Source: Sphingomonas koreensis (GTDB lineage Bacteria; Pseudomonadota; Alphaproteobacteria; Sphingomonadales; Sphingomonadaceae). From it: a stretch of 64,000 nucleotides of DNA. Under the pieces are notes generated by a model that worked only from the letters and a program-made list of their open reading frames with translations, was not told the DNA's origin and did not search any database. Of the stretch, positions 44,073 through 53,258 are shown in pieces. The stretch is taken from NCBI RefSeq assembly GCF_002797435.1, contig NZ_PGEN01000001.1, forward strand, positions 124,001-188,000. The letters are read 5' to 3'. Within the stretch, counting starts at the first letter, position 1. Each line of letters opens with the position of its first letter. A program made the translations under genes and the position numbers.

Positions 44073-44848
44073 CGAATTGCCAGCACCAGCAATGCCGCCA
44101 CTGGCGCCACCGCCACGAGCCCGTCGAGCCGGTCGAGCACGCCGCCATGGCCGGGCAGCAGGTTGCCCGAATCCTTGACGCCTGCGCAGCGTTTGAGCCA
44201 GCTTTCATAGAGATCGCCCATTTGCGCGAGCACTGCGAGCGCCGGGGTCGCTGCGGCCAGCCGCCAGTCCAGTCCGCTGAGCGTCAGGATCGCCGCAAAC
44301 AGCCCGGCGCCCGCCACGCCGCCGATCAGCCCCGCCCAGGTCTTGTTGGGGCTCACCGCGGGCATCAGCTTCGGGCCGCCAAGAGTGCGTCCGGCGAAAT
44401 AGGCACCGATGTCGCACGCCCAGACCAGCGCCATCGTCCAGAAGGCAAGGAGCAGCCCCTGCTGCCCCGTGCGCAGCGTGAGCAGCGCGAGTACCGGCAA
44501 TCCGATATAGAGCGCGCCGATCCCCAGCCTGCCGTTGCGCGTCACGATTGCGATGAAGAACATCGCGCCCAGCACCAGCCCGAACGCGAGGAAACCCGGT
44601 CCGGCGGCCACCGGTGCCATGATCGCGAGCGGCACGGTCAGCGCATATTGGGCAAGCTTCTTCTGCTGCACCGTCGCGCCGTGCAGTCCGCCCCATTCAT
44701 GCATCATGATGATGCCGGCGATCGCTACCAGCAGCCAGAAGGCGAAGCCGCCCCACCACAGGGCAGCCGCGGCGACCGCGATCAGCAGCAGGCCCACCAG
44801 CGCGCGCACTGGCAGATCGGCATTCTTCCCTGGCGGGGCTTGCGTCAC
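44069..44848 (-). CDS. cdsA: Phosphatidate cytidylyltransferase CdsA
   Basis: A 259-residue membrane enzyme making CDP-diacylglycerol, the precursor used by PgsA and PssA in this window. Signature near the C-terminus: VSPNKTWAGLIGGVAGAG and DSGNLLPGHGGVLDRLDGL. The start is GTG at 44848, overlapping the uppS stop by four bases (GTGA); its GGAGG lies only three bases upstream inside uppS, so translation is probably by termination-reinitiation. Confidence 0.93.
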   Translation of the reverse strand: MTQAPPGKNADLPVRALVGLLLIAVAAAALWWGGFAFWLLVAIAGIIMMHEWGGLHGATVQQKKLAQYALTVPLAIMAPVAAGPGFLAFGLVLGAMFFIAIVTRNGRLGIGALYIGLPVLALLTLRTGQQGLLLAFWTMALVWACDIGAYFAGRTLGGPKLMPAVSPNKTWAGLIGGVAGAGLFAAILTLSGLDWRLAAATPALAVLAQMGDLYESWLKRCAGVKDSGNLLPGHGGVLDRLDGLVAVAPVAALLVLAIR

Positions 44849-45585
44849 AATCCTCCGAACCGCCGTTGCCGCTTGCCAAACTGCGCGATTGCATCGGCCA
44901 GCGCGGCGCCGTCGAAATCGGGCCACAGCGTATCGACGAACAGCAGCTCGGCATAGGCCGCCTGCCAAAGCAGGAAGTTGGAAAGGCGCTGCTCGCCCGA
45001 GGTGCGGATCAGCAGGTCGAGCGGCGGCAGGCCGTGGGTAGTCAGCGCGTCCCCGAACATCGTGTCGTCGATCGCCGCCGGGTCCAGCTCGCCCGCCTTC
45101 GCCGCCGCCGCCAGCCGCCGGGCTGCCGCGACGATCTCTGCCTGTGCGCCATAGTTGAGTGCAATTACCAGCGTCGCGCCGGTATTGACCGACGTGCGCT
45201 CGATCGCACCATCGATCATCGCGACCAGATCGTCCGACAAGGCGTGATAGTCGCCGATCACGCGTAGCCGCACATTCTCGGCGACCAGATCGCGCAGCTC
45301 GTTCTTCAGGAAATGACGCAGCAGACCCATCAGGTCGCGTACTTCCTCCTCGGGCCGGCGCCAGTTCTCCGACGAAAAGGCGTAGAGCGTCAGCACCTCG
45401 ATGCCGAGCTCGCGCGCAGCCCTGGAGACACGGCGCACCGCGTCCACGCCCTGTTTGTGCCCGGCAATGCGCGGCAGCCGCCGGGCCTTCGCCCAGCGTC
45501 CGTTGCCGTCCATGATGATCGCGACGTGGCGGGGAACGGCCCCGCCTTCCGGACTGGCCGGAAGAGGCGCGGAAGCCGCGGTCAC
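44845..45585 (-). CDS. uppS: Isoprenyl transferase UppS (undecaprenyl diphosphate synthase)
   Basis: A 246-residue cis-prenyltransferase for the C55 lipid carrier. [24 protein letters not shown] (catalytic Asp and P-loop-like region), [16 protein letters not shown] and [18 protein letters not shown] are diagnostic. GTG start overlapping the frr stop (GTGA). Confidence 0.96.
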   Translation of the reverse strand: MTAASAPLPASPEGGAVPRHVAIIMDGNGRWAKARRLPRIAGHKQGVDAVRRVSRAARELGIEVLTLYAFSSENWRRPEEEVRDLMGLLRHFLKNELRDLVAENVRLRVIGDYHALSDDLVAMIDGAIERTSVNTGATLVIALNYGAQAEIVAAARRLAAAAKAGELDPAAIDDTMFGDALTTHGLPPLDLLIRTSGEQRLSNFLLWQAAYAELLFVDTLWPDFDGAALADAIAQFGKRQRRFGGL

Positions 45586-46139
45586 TTGCCCAGGATTTCC
45601 TTTTCCTTTGCCGCCGCCGCCGCGTCGATATCGGCGATGGTCGCGTCGGTCAGCTTCTGGACCTCGGCCTCATGGCGCTTGCGCTCATCCTCACCGAATT
45701 CGCCCTTCTTCTCGTCGGCCTTGAGGTTGTCCATGCCGTCGCGGCGCACGTTGCGCGCAGCGATACGGGCGTTCTCCGCATATTTGCTGGCGAGCTTGGC
45801 AAGCTCCTTGCGGCGTTCCTCGGTCAGGTCCGGGATCGGCAGGCGCAGCGTCTGCCCGTCGACGATCGGGTTGAGGCCGAGGCCGGCCGAACGGATCGCC
45901 TTGTCGACCGGTCCGACATTGGACTTGTCCCACACCTGCACCGACAGCATCCGCGGTTCGGGCGCGGAAACGGTTGCGACCTGAACGATCGGCATATGCG
46001 CGCCATAGACCTCGACCGTCACCGGATCGAGCAGCGTGGTGCTCGCGCGGCCGGTGCGCAGGCCCGCCAGATCGTGCTTGAGCGATTCGACCGCGCCGTT
46101 CATGCGGCGCTCCAGGTCGGCCTTGTCGTATGCGGCCAT
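45582..46139 (-). CDS. frr: Ribosome recycling factor
   Basis: A 185-residue [24 protein letters not shown] at the N-terminus and [28 protein letters not shown] in the long helical domain are typical. It lies 13 bp downstream of pyrH with its own weak ribosome site (AGGAAGCT) and overlaps uppS. Confidence 0.97.
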   Translation of the reverse strand: MAAYDKADLERRMNGAVESLKHDLAGLRTGRASTTLLDPVTVEVYGAHMPIVQVATVSAPEPRMLSVQVWDKSNVGPVDKAIRSAGLGLNPIVDGQTLRLPIPDLTEERRKELAKLASKYAENARIAARNVRRDGMDNLKADEKKGEFGEDERKRHEAEVQKLTDATIADIDAAAAAKEKEILGK

Positions 46140-46152
46140 GTTCAGCTTCCTC

Positions 46153-46884
46153 TTATGCGGATTCGGGATTGTTGCGGACGATCGTCGAGGTGCCCTCGCC
46201 GCGCAGCACGGCTTCCAGAGTGCCCTCGTCGCGGATGTTGAACACCACGATCGGGATATTGTTGTCGCGGCACAGCGCCACCGCCGTCGCGTCCATGACC
46301 TTGAGGTTGTCGACCAGCACGCGATCGAAGCTCAGTTCCTCGTAGCGGGTCGCGTCCAGCACCTTCTTTGGGTCGGCATTGTACACGCCGTCGACGCTGG
46401 TGCCCTTGAACAGCGCATCGCAGTTCATCTCGGCCGCGCGCAGCGCAGCGGTCGTATCGGTGGTGAAGAACGGCAGGCCGGTGCCCGCCGCGAAGATCAC
46501 GACACGGCCCTTCTCCATGTGCCGCATCGCCTTGCGGCGGATATAGGGTTCGGAGACGCTCGCCATCGGGATCGCCGACTGGACGCGCGTATCGACGCCG
46601 AGCCGCTCGAGCGTGTTCTGCATCGCGAGCGCGTTCATCACGGTCGCGAGCATGCCCATATAGTCGGCGCTTGCACGCTCGAATCCCTGTGCCGCACCGG
46701 CAAGTCCGCGGAAGATGTTGCCGCCGCCCACGACCATGCAGATCTCGAACCCGGCCTCGGTCGCGGCCTTCACCTCGCGCGCGACGCGCTCGCAGGTGGC
46801 CGGATCGATGCCGAACTGGCCTTGTCCCATCAGCACTTCGCCCGAAAGCTTGAGCAGGATTCGTTTGAAGCGTGGCGCGGTCAT
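46153..46884 (-). CDS. pyrH: UMP kinase
   Basis: A 243-residue bacterial UMP kinase of the amino-acid-kinase fold. [58 protein letters not shown] and [15 protein letters not shown] are all recognisable. Led by AAGGG before the ATG and a promoter at 46926-46953. It heads the frr-uppS-cdsA-dxr-rseP-bamA-skp-fabZ run. Confidence 0.97.
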   Translation of the reverse strand: MTAPRFKRILLKLSGEVLMGQGQFGIDPATCERVAREVKAATEAGFEICMVVGGGNIFRGLAGAAQGFERASADYMGMLATVMNALAMQNTLERLGVDTRVQSAIPMASVSEPYIRRKAMRHMEKGRVVIFAAGTGLPFFTTDTTAALRAAEMNCDALFKGTSVDGVYNADPKKVLDATRYEELSFDRVLVDNLKVMDATAVALCRDNNIPIVVFNIRDEGTLEAVLRGEGTSTIVRNNPESA

Positions 46885-46925
46885 TGGGCCCTTGATTCTT
46901 GGGGGTTATCGGGAAGCGGCGCGGA

Positions 46926-46953
46926 CCCTAGATGAGCCTCGCGACAGGGACAA
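46926..46953 (-). promoter_or_regulatory. Putative pyrH-operon promoter
   Basis: Minus strand TTGTCC (46953-46948), 16 bp, CTAGGG (46931-46926), about 40 bp upstream of the ATG. Confidence 0.55.
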
Positions 46954-47060
46954 GCGGCGAAGCGGCATCATTGCCCGAACTCGTCACCTCGAATGGTATG
47001 GCTAATTGAGCATTAGCGACGATCCGGCTAGGGAGGTTTTGGGGCATTTCGGGGGAATAG

Positions 47061-48545
47061 GTGACTACAGTTCTTGGGGTCGAGAACCTCCGGTTCGATC
47101 GCGCGCGTGCGCAGCAAACCATCCGGCATCTCCTGTCTCCGTTCCTGGTGGTCTTCTTTGCCGTCTTTGCGTCAGCGATGTTCAGCATCCTCACGCGTTC
47201 TCCGGCTGCGCTCGCGACGATCTGGCCCGCGAACGCAGTCATGCTGGGCTTGCTGATACGCTTTCCGCGCCTCGCCAATGCGTCCGGCTGGCTGGGCGGG
47301 GTAGCCGGATATCTGCTCGCCGATCTGATAACCGGCGAGGATCCCGTGCGGTTGGTCCTGCTGTTTGCGGGGAATCTTGCGGGGATCATCGCTGGGTATC
47401 TGCTGCTCTCGCGAGTTGAGCGACGCAATCTCAAGCTACGGGATCCGCGCTCGCTGCATCATGTCACGGCCGCGATCATGTTCGCGGCGTTTGCGGCTGG
47501 CCTCGTCGGCACGATCGCCAATCCGCTCATCTTCGAAGGCAGCTCTTGGCAGGGTTTCCTCTTCTGGTTCGCTACGGAAGCCGTGAACTATGTGGCCTTT
47601 CTGCCCGTTCTTCTGACCCTGCCGGCACCGCGCCGGCGGCGGCTTCGCTACCCCCTCGCCGAACGCCGCTATGCCCGTCCGCCGCTGAACGCCGGCATGC
47701 TGCGCAAGCTTCTTCCCGGGCTCTCGCTCGTCGTCGGCCTGTTGCTGGCGACGGTGATCGGCGGACCGGGCGCTCTCGTGTTCACGCTGCCCGGCCTCTT
47801 CTGGTGCGGCCTTCGCTATTCAATTCCCGTCGTCGCGCTGCTGGGCCTGCTGACAAGCTGCGCAGTGCTGATCGAAGTCAACCATGACCATATCCGGCTT
47901 CTGGAAGGTATCGGGTCGCAGGCCTTCGCCCTTTCCGTACGGCTCGGCGTGGCGCTCATCACCCTGACACCGCTCTACGTCGCAACCGTCATCGCCGAGC
48001 GGAACGAGATCGTGCACAATCTGGAACGGCTCGCCTCGACCGATCCGTTGACCGGAGCGCTGAACCGTCGCGCATTCTTCCATCGCGGCGAGCGATTGAT
48101 GAGGCTCCTCGCCCGCCAGGAACGTCAGGTCGCGGTCCTCATGCTCGACATCGACCATTTCAAACAGGTCAATGACCGGCACGGTCATGCAGGCGGGGAC
48201 AGGATTCTGCAGGCGTTCACCCACACGATACGCGCGCAGTTGCGTGACGGAGCGCTGCTCGGCCGCTTTGGAGGAGAGGAGTTCGCGATCCTCCTTCCGA
48301 TCGTAGCGGAGGGAGACGGGGCCATTGTCGCCGAACGCCTTCGCGCCGGCGTCGGTCAATTGCGCCTGTTCGACCAGTCCGGCCAGGTGTTGAAGGCGAC
48401 GATCAGCATTGGCGTGGTGGAGGCGCAGGCCGACGCGACGCCCCTCACCGATCTGACGAACATTGCGGACAGGCGTCTGTATCTGGCGAAACGGAACGGT
48501 CGAAATCGGGTCGAATGGGGTGAGCGCAAGGCCGTGCAGCGCTAG
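47061..48545 (+). CDS. Membrane diguanylate cyclase (MASE1-like + GGDEF)
   Basis: A 494-residue protein. About eight N-terminal hydrophobic segments (1-310) with SPAALATIWPANAVMLGLLIR resemble a MASE1 sensor. The GGDEF domain follows (about 325-490): DPLTGALNRRAF, LDIDHFKQVNDRHGHAGGD and active site LLGRFGGEEFAIL. The product would be c-di-GMP. Nine residues before GGEEF the sequence is RDGA, so the RxxD inhibitory site is not conserved. GTG start with GGGGGAATAG upstream. It lies on the opposite strand between tsf and pyrH. Confidence 0.9.
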   Translation: MTTVLGVENLRFDRARAQQTIRHLLSPFLVVFFAVFASAMFSILTRSPAALATIWPANAVMLGLLIRFPRLANASGWLGGVAGYLLADLITGEDPVRLVLLFAGNLAGIIAGYLLLSRVERRNLKLRDPRSLHHVTAAIMFAAFAAGLVGTIANPLIFEGSSWQGFLFWFATEAVNYVAFLPVLLTLPAPRRRRLRYPLAERRYARPPLNAGMLRKLLPGLSLVVGLLLATVIGGPGALVFTLPGLFWCGLRYSIPVVALLGLLTSCAVLIEVNHDHIRLLEGIGSQAFALSVRLGVALITLTPLYVATVIAERNEIVHNLERLASTDPLTGALNRRAFFHRGERLMRLLARQERQVAVLMLDIDHFKQVNDRHGHAGGDRILQAFTHTIRAQLRDGALLGRFGGEEFAILLPIVAEGDGAIVAERLRAGVGQLRLFDQSGQVLKATISIGVVEAQADATPLTDLTNIADRRLYLAKRNGRNRVEWGERKAVQR

Positions 48546-48656
48546 GTGCGCCCCGCGATCCTTCTCCGCAATGTCGGCGTGCAGAACCCCGAACTGCCGG
48601 AAGAGATGAGCAAGATCGCCGAGGGATCTTCCGATCGAGGACGAGGCGGCCTGATC

Positions 48657-48693
48657 CAAGAAGAAGGGCGCGGCAACCGAAGTCGCCACGCCC
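48657..48693 (-). terminator. tsf terminator with UUCG tetraloop
   Basis: On the minus strand a 12-bp stem with two G-U pairs (48693-48682 with 48677-48666) is capped by TTCG and followed by TTCTTCTTG. It lies 25 bp after the tsf stop and separates rpsB-tsf from the convergent GGDEF gene. Confidence 0.85.
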
Positions 48694-48718
48694 CTGCTGG
48701 CTCGCAAAGCGAAACGAC

Positions 48719-49648
48719 TTAGCGGTTCAGGCCCGCCGTCGCCGCGACTTCCGCTGCGAAATCGCTCTCTTCCTTCTCGATGCCCTCGCCCAGCTGGAAG
48801 CGGACATAGTCCTTGAGCACGATCGTCGCGCCCGCATCCTTGCCAGCCTTTGCGATGACGTCGGCGACCGGGGTCTTGCCATCCATCACGAACAGCTGGC
48901 TCAGCAACGCGTTCTCCTTGGCGAACTTCTTGACCGCGCCTTCGACCATCTTCTCGATGATGTCGGCCGGCTTGCCGCTCTCCGCCGCCTTCTCGCGGCC
49001 GATCGCGCGCTCACGCTCGAGCACGTCCTGATCGAGGCCGCTCTCGTCCAGTGCCAGTGGGAAGGCCGCGGCGATGTGCATCGCGATCTGCTTGCCCAGC
49101 GGCTCGAGCACGTCGACACCGGCTTCGCTCTCGAGCGCGACGAGCACGCCGATCTTGCCAAGGCCCGAGGCGGCAGCGTTGTGAACGTACGGGATCACCG
49201 CGCCGTTGGTCACTTCGACCTTCTTCGCGCGGCGAAGAACCTGGTTCTCGCCGATCGTGGCGATGTTGGCGGTGAGGACTTCCTCGACCGAACCGCCCTC
49301 GATCTTCGCTGCCTTGAGCGCATCGACGTCGTCGATGCCCTGCTCCAGCGCGACCGCGGTCACGTCGCGGACGAAACCCTGGAAGATCTCGTTCTTCGCG
49401 ACGAAGTCGGTCTGCGAGTTGACCTCTACGGCCACGCCCTTGGTGCCGGCGACGGCCACGCCGACCAGACCCTCGGCCGCGGTGCGGCTCGACTTCTTGG
49501 CGGCAGCAGCCAGACCCTTGGCGCGCAGCCAGTCGGCCGCGGCCTCGATGTCGCCATTGGTTTCCGCAAGCGCCTTCTTGCAGTCCATCATGCCGGCGCC
49601 GCTCTTCTCGCGCAGTTCCTTGACGGCTGCTGCAGTGATCTCGGCCAT
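48719..49648 (-). CDS. tsf: Translation elongation factor Ts
   Basis: A 309-residue EF-Ts, the nucleotide exchange factor for EF-Tu. [20 protein letters not shown] and the [14 protein letters not shown] signature are present, followed by two core repeats and [10 protein letters not shown]. The ATG at 49648 has GAGGAA eight bases upstream; the frame is open 18 codons further without support. Co-transcribed with rpsB through an intercistronic hairpin. Confidence 0.97.
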   Translation of the reverse strand: MAEITAAAVKELREKSGAGMMDCKKALAETNGDIEAAADWLRAKGLAAAAKKSSRTAAEGLVGVAVAGTKGVAVEVNSQTDFVAKNEIFQGFVRDVTAVALEQGIDDVDALKAAKIEGGSVEEVLTANIATIGENQVLRRAKKVEVTNGAVIPYVHNAAASGLGKIGVLVALESEAGVDVLEPLGKQIAMHIAAAFPLALDESGLDQDVLERERAIGREKAAESGKPADIIEKMVEGAVKKFAKENALLSQLFVMDGKTPVADVIAKAGKDAGATIVLKDYVRFQLGEGIEKEESDFAAEVAATAGLNR

Positions 49649-49690
49649 GTCTAATTCCTCATGCTTAAGCTGTTTGCTTCGAATATGGTG

Positions 49691-49727
49691 CGGGCGGGGC
49701 ATTGCGAAAACCGCCCTGCCCCGCCCG
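49691..49727 (-). repeat. Perfect 11-bp hairpin between rpsB and tsf
   Basis: CGGGCGGGGCA (49691-49701) pairs exactly with TGCCCCGCCCG (49717-49727) over a 15-nt loop. There is no T-run after it on the minus strand, so it is more likely an attenuator or processing/stability element than a full terminator. Confidence 0.7.
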
Positions 49728-49747
49728 AATTACGCTTCGATGACGGC

Positions 49748-50569
49748 TCAGGCGTCGATCTGGCGCTCGCCCTCAGCGGCCGTTTCCGGCTCGGTCGAGG
49801 CGGCCGGGGCTTCCGGCTCGGCGATCGCAGCTTCGACCGGCGGCTCTTCGGCGGCGCCGAAGTCCGCACCGCTCACCACCTGCGCGTGCTGGTTGCCACG
49901 GGTCGCCGCGATGGCGATGGCTTCGCAGTACAGGCGGATCGCGCGGCTGGCGTCGTCATTCGCGGGGACCGGGAACGCGATGCCGTCGGGCGAGACGTTC
50001 GAATCGAGGATCGCGACGACGGGAATGCCCAGCGTGTTGGCTTCCTTGATCGCCAGCTCTTCCTTGTTGGCGTCGATCACGAACATGATGTCGGGAATGC
50101 CGCCCAGGTCGCGGATGCCGCCGAGCGACAGCTCCAGCTTGTCCTTCTCGCGGGTCAGGTTCAGCACTTCCTTCTTGGTCAGGCCGTGCGTGTCGCCCGA
50201 AAGCTGCTCTTCAAGCGTCTTGAGGCGCTTGATCGACTGGCTGATGGTCTTCCAGTTGGTGAGCATGCCGCCCAGCCAGCGGTGGTTGACGAAGTGCTGG
50301 TTCGACTTGCGCGCCGCCTCGGCGATCGCTTCCTGCGCCTGGCGCTTGGTGCCGACGAACAGCACCTTGCCGCCGGCGGCGACGGTCGACGACACGAACT
50401 CGAGCGCGCGCGCGAACAGCGGAACGGTCTGCGACAGGTCGATGATGTGGACGCCGTTACGCTCGCCGAAGATGTAGGGCTTCATCTTCGGGTTCCAGCG
50501 GTGCGTCTGGTGGCCGAAATGCGCGCCCGATTCGAGCAGCTGCTGCATGGAGACGACGGGTGCCGCCAT
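49748..50569 (-). CDS. rpsB: 30S ribosomal protein S2
   Basis: A 273-residue S2. [51 protein letters not shown] and [15 protein letters not shown] are family segments. The last 35 residues are a Glu/Ala/Pro-rich tail ([18 protein letters not shown]), common in alphaproteobacterial S2. GGAAGGAG precedes the ATG at 50569. The leader is about 100 nt from the promoter at 50675-50702. Confidence 0.97.
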   Translation of the reverse strand: MAAPVVSMQQLLESGAHFGHQTHRWNPKMKPYIFGERNGVHIIDLSQTVPLFARALEFVSSTVAAGGKVLFVGTKRQAQEAIAEAARKSNQHFVNHRWLGGMLTNWKTISQSIKRLKTLEEQLSGDTHGLTKKEVLNLTREKDKLELSLGGIRDLGGIPDIMFVIDANKEELAIKEANTLGIPVVAILDSNVSPDGIAFPVPANDDASRAIRLYCEAIAIAATRGNQHAQVVSGADFGAAEEPPVEAAIAEPEAPAASTEPETAAEGERQIDA

Positions 50570-50674
50570 AGGGATAACTCCTTCCGGTTGATCCTCTGGG
50601 AAGCGAGTGACCGACGAACCTGATGGCCCGCGGCACCGGGATATGATGCTTCCCATGTGGGGTTGAGGCGGCGC

Positions 50675-50702
50675 CCTTAGCCGAGGCCGCGACGGATTGC
50701 AA
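50675..50702 (-). promoter_or_regulatory. Putative rpsB promoter
   Basis: Minus strand TTGCAA (50702-50697), 16 bp, CTAAGG (50680-50675). It matches the rpmE promoter in -35 and spacing. Confidence 0.6.
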
Positions 50703-50740
50703 TGCCAGGCCCCGATCGTAACGCTCGCGGCACAATTGGT

Positions 50741-50759
50741 ATTGCATTATCAATGCAAT
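50741..50759. promoter_or_regulatory. A/T-rich palindrome upstream of acyltransferase
   Basis: ATTGCATT-ATC-AATGCAAT, a perfect 8-bp inverted repeat inside a short A/T-rich patch between rpsB and the acyltransferase gene. Good candidate operator; it lies 67-85 bp before the TTG start. Confidence 0.5.
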
Positions 50760-50825
50760 GGTATTGTATATGTCCCATTGAGAACGCCGCGATCATGCCG
50801 GCGAGTCAGCATTGGGAGGGGAATC

Positions 50826-51971
50826 TTGGCGCGTGCAGATGCGGCGCCGGCGAGTGTAACCGCGCCGGCCAAGAACCACTATGTCATTCTGGATGGGCTG
50901 CGCGGCGTCGCCGCGCTGATGGTCCTGCTCATGCACCTGTTCGAGGGGCATACCGGCGGCGACCTCCACAAGATGATCATCAACCACGGCTATCTCGCAG
51001 TGGACTTCTTCTTCCTGCTTTCGGGCTTCGTCGTCGCCTACGCCTATGACGACCGCTGGGGCACGATGACCCAGTGGGAGTTCTACAAGCGCCGCCTCGT
51101 CCGGCTCCAGCCGATGGTGATCCTCGGCTCGATCATCGGCGCAGCGTTGTTCGTGTTCCAGATTGATCCCTTCTATCCGCTCGCTGCCGGCGCCTCGCTT
51201 TGGCAGGTGCTGATGCTGATGGTGATCGGCTTCACCCTCATTCCCGTTCTGCCATCGATGGATGTGCGCGGCTGGGGCGAGACCTTCCCGCTCAACGGCC
51301 CGGCCTGGTCGCTGTTCTTCGAATATTGCGCCAACATCCTTTACGCCGCCGGGCTGTACAAGCTGTCGAACCGCTGGCTCGGCCTGCTCGTCGCTATCGC
51401 GGGCGCGGCGCTGTTCCACCTCGCGGTATTCGGCGAGCGCGGCGATCTGGTCGGCGGTTGGACGCTCACCTGGGAAGGCGTGTATATCGGTTTCGTCCGC
51501 CTGCTCTTCCCCTTCTTCGCCGGCGTGCTGATGATGCGGCTCGGGATGCGGATCCGCATGAAGGGCGCATTCTGGGCCAGCAGCCTGCTGCTGATCGTCG
51601 CGCTCTCCTTGCCTCGCTTCGGCGGCACGGCCAATCTCTGGATGAACGGCCTCTATGAAGCGCTCTGCGTGCTCGTCATCTTCCCGCTGGTGGTCGCGAT
51701 CGGCGCGGGGCAGCAGCAGATGGACGGTGTCTCACTTCGCATCGCACGTTTCTTCGGCGACCTCTCCTACCCGCTCTACATCACCCATTATCCGCTGGTG
51801 TACATCTACATGGCCTGGATCGTGACCGATAAGCCGTCGACGGGCGCGGCGATCCTCGGTGGGGTCGCAGTCGCCGCCGCCTCCATCGCGCTCGCCTATG
51901 CCAGCCTCAAGCTTTACGACCTTCCGGTCCGCCGCTGGCTCGGCAAGCGGCTGCTGTCGCGGAACGCCTAG
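50826..51971 (+). CDS. Acyltransferase family 3 membrane protein
   Basis: A 381-residue protein with about ten membrane segments. HYVILDGLRGVAALMVLLMHLFEGH carries the conserved His of acyltransferase-3, and VDFFFLLSGFVVAYAYDDRW and LNGPAWSLFFEY are typical. Members O-acetylate or succinylate sugars and lipids at the envelope. I place the start at the TTG at 50826, five bases after GAGGGG; no in-frame ATG occurs before the conserved region. A strong hairpin follows. Target unknown. Confidence 0.88.
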   Translation: MARADAAPASVTAPAKNHYVILDGLRGVAALMVLLMHLFEGHTGGDLHKMIINHGYLAVDFFFLLSGFVVAYAYDDRWGTMTQWEFYKRRLVRLQPMVILGSIIGAALFVFQIDPFYPLAAGASLWQVLMLMVIGFTLIPVLPSMDVRGWGETFPLNGPAWSLFFEYCANILYAAGLYKLSNRWLGLLVAIAGAALFHLAVFGERGDLVGGWTLTWEGVYIGFVRLLFPFFAGVLMMRLGMRIRMKGAFWASSLLLIVALSLPRFGGTANLWMNGLYEALCVLVIFPLVVAIGAGQQQMDGVSLRIARFFGDLSYPLYITHYPLVYIYMAWIVTDKPSTGAAILGGVAVAAASIALAYASLKLYDLPVRRWLGKRLLSRNA

Positions 51972-51979
51972 CCGCGCGG

Positions 51980-52012
51980 ATGTTCCGGCCGCTCCGCGAG
52001 CGGCCGGAACAT
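51980..52012. terminator. Perfect 14-bp hairpin after acyltransferase
   Basis: ATGTTCCGGCCGCT (51980-51993), loop CCGCG, exact complement at 51999-52012. It starts 8 bp after the acyltransferase stop. No T-run follows, but the stem is the longest perfect one I saw in the window. Confidence 0.65.
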
Positions 52013-52027
52013 GAGAACAGAAAGAGA

Positions 52028-52057
52028 TTGACAGATGGAACGATAGCGGAACATAAA
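52028..52057 (+). promoter_or_regulatory. Putative promoter of small membrane protein gene
   Basis: Consensus TTGACA (52028-52033), 18-bp spacer, CATAAA (52052-52057), about 47 bp before the ATG at 52104. Confidence 0.6.
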
Positions 52058-52103
52058 GGGCCCACACAGCGGACATGAAGCATGCGCCGCCCGGGAGGTT
52101 CAC

Positions 52104-52322
52104 ATGACCGCACTGCTCGTCGCCCTGCTCTTCACCACCGCCATCGCGGTTTCGATCTGGTCGATGTGGATCACGATCGCGCCGCGCCTCGATTATATGC
52201 GCGCGCTGCTGACCGGCGAGACCGTCCAGGCCCTCGCTCCTGCGGTGGCCCCGCGTGTCCGCGCGATCCGCTCCTCAGCGGCCACACCGATGGGCGCCGG
52301 CCAGTTCCGCGCAGCTGCCTGA
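52104..52322 (+). CDS. Small single-helix membrane protein (72 aa), unknown
   Basis: A 72-residue protein with an N-terminal hydrophobic helix (ALLVALLFTTAIAVSIWSMWI) and an alanine-rich, basic C-terminal half. GGGAGG lies six bases before the ATG and a consensus -35 promoter lies upstream, so it is clearly expressed as its own unit. No recognisable domain. The helix could be a membrane anchor or an uncleaved signal. Confidence 0.7.
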   Translation: MTALLVALLFTTAIAVSIWSMWITIAPRLDYMRALLTGETVQALAPAVAPRVRAIRSSAATPMGAGQFRAAA

Positions 52323-52499
52323 GGAGTTAGACGGCGTAGCGCCTGGCGGTTTGCGCTTCCCGCCGGTGGATTTCCGCGCGATCTGCTTGCCCCAGGCGCT
52401 CAAGATCGGAAGCCGCGTCAAAGCGCCGCTGAGCTTCCGCGTCGATGACAGCCCCGATCTCAGCCTTGGATAAGATGCACCCCGGCCGGGATCAGCACG
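52323..52499. other. Intergenic, no feature recognised
   Basis: Gap between the convergent small membrane protein gene and pssA. A frame overlapping it (52255-52473) has no ribosome site and no recognisable content. No good terminator seen. Confidence 0.5.
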
Positions 52500-53258
52500 C
52501 TAAACTGACGGCGACGACGCGCGTCCTCGCCGATAGGCCTGCACGCTGAACGGCAGCGTAGCCAGATAGCTCACGCACAGCACCGTCAGGGTCTGCCAGG
52601 GCGCGGTAACCAATGCGGCAAGCAGGATCGCCAGCACCACCAGAGCCTCGAAGCGGACGTTGCGGCGCAAGCGCAGCGACTTCCACGAATAGGTGGCAAG
52701 GCTGGAGACCATCAGCAGGCCGACGAATGCCACCCAGGGCGTGACGATCCAGGGCGAACGCGCCAGCTCCTCGCCGCTCCACAGCCATACATAGAGGGGG
52801 AGCATCGCCAGCGCAGCGCCCGCGGGCGCCGGGATTCCGGTCAGATATCCGGCCAGCTTACGCGGCTGCTCGGTGTCCATCTGCGAATTGAACCGCGCCA
52901 GCCGAAGCGCGCAGAACACGGCATAGAGCAGCGCGACGATCCAGCCCAGCTTGGGGACATGCATCAATGCCCACAGATACAGGATCAGCGCCGGCGCGAC
53001 CCCGAACGAGATCGCGTCGGACAGGCTGTCCAGCTCCGCGCCGAACTTGCTCTCGCCGCGAACCATGCGTGCGATCTGGCCGTCGATTCCGTCGAGCGCA
53101 GCGGCGAGCATGATCATCAGAACCGCGCGCTCCCAGTCCTGCGCGATCGCGAAGCGCACGCCGGTCAGGCCGGAGCACAGCGCCAATGCTGTGATCGCGT
53201 TGGGAGCGATGGTGCGCAGCGGGATGCCGCGCCGCAGGGGCCGCGGCTTCAGACTCAC
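52500..53258 (-). CDS. pssA: CDP-diacylglycerol--serine O-phosphatidyltransferase
   Basis: A 252-residue membrane enzyme making phosphatidylserine. CDP-alcohol motif [18 protein letters not shown] followed by [13 protein letters not shown]; several membrane segments. GTG start overlapping the psd stop (GTGA), so the two enzymes that make phosphatidylethanolamine are translated together. Confidence 0.95.
   Translation of the reverse strand: MSLKPRPLRRGIPLRTIAPNAITALALCSGLTGVRFAIAQDWERAVLMIMLAAALDGIDGQIARMVRGESKFGAELDSLSDAISFGVAPALILYLWALMHVPKLGWIVALLYAVFCALRLARFNSQMDTEQPRKLAGYLTGIPAPAGAALAMLPLYVWLWSGEELARSPWIVTPWVAFVGLLMVSSLATYSWKSLRLRRNVRFEALVVLAILLAALVTAPWQTLTVLCVSYLATLPFSVQAYRRGRASSPSV

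Noticed and set aside
52255..52473. 72-codon plus-strand frame after the small membrane protein gene
   Set aside because: Overlaps the better supported gene in another frame, no ribosome site, no recognisable motif.
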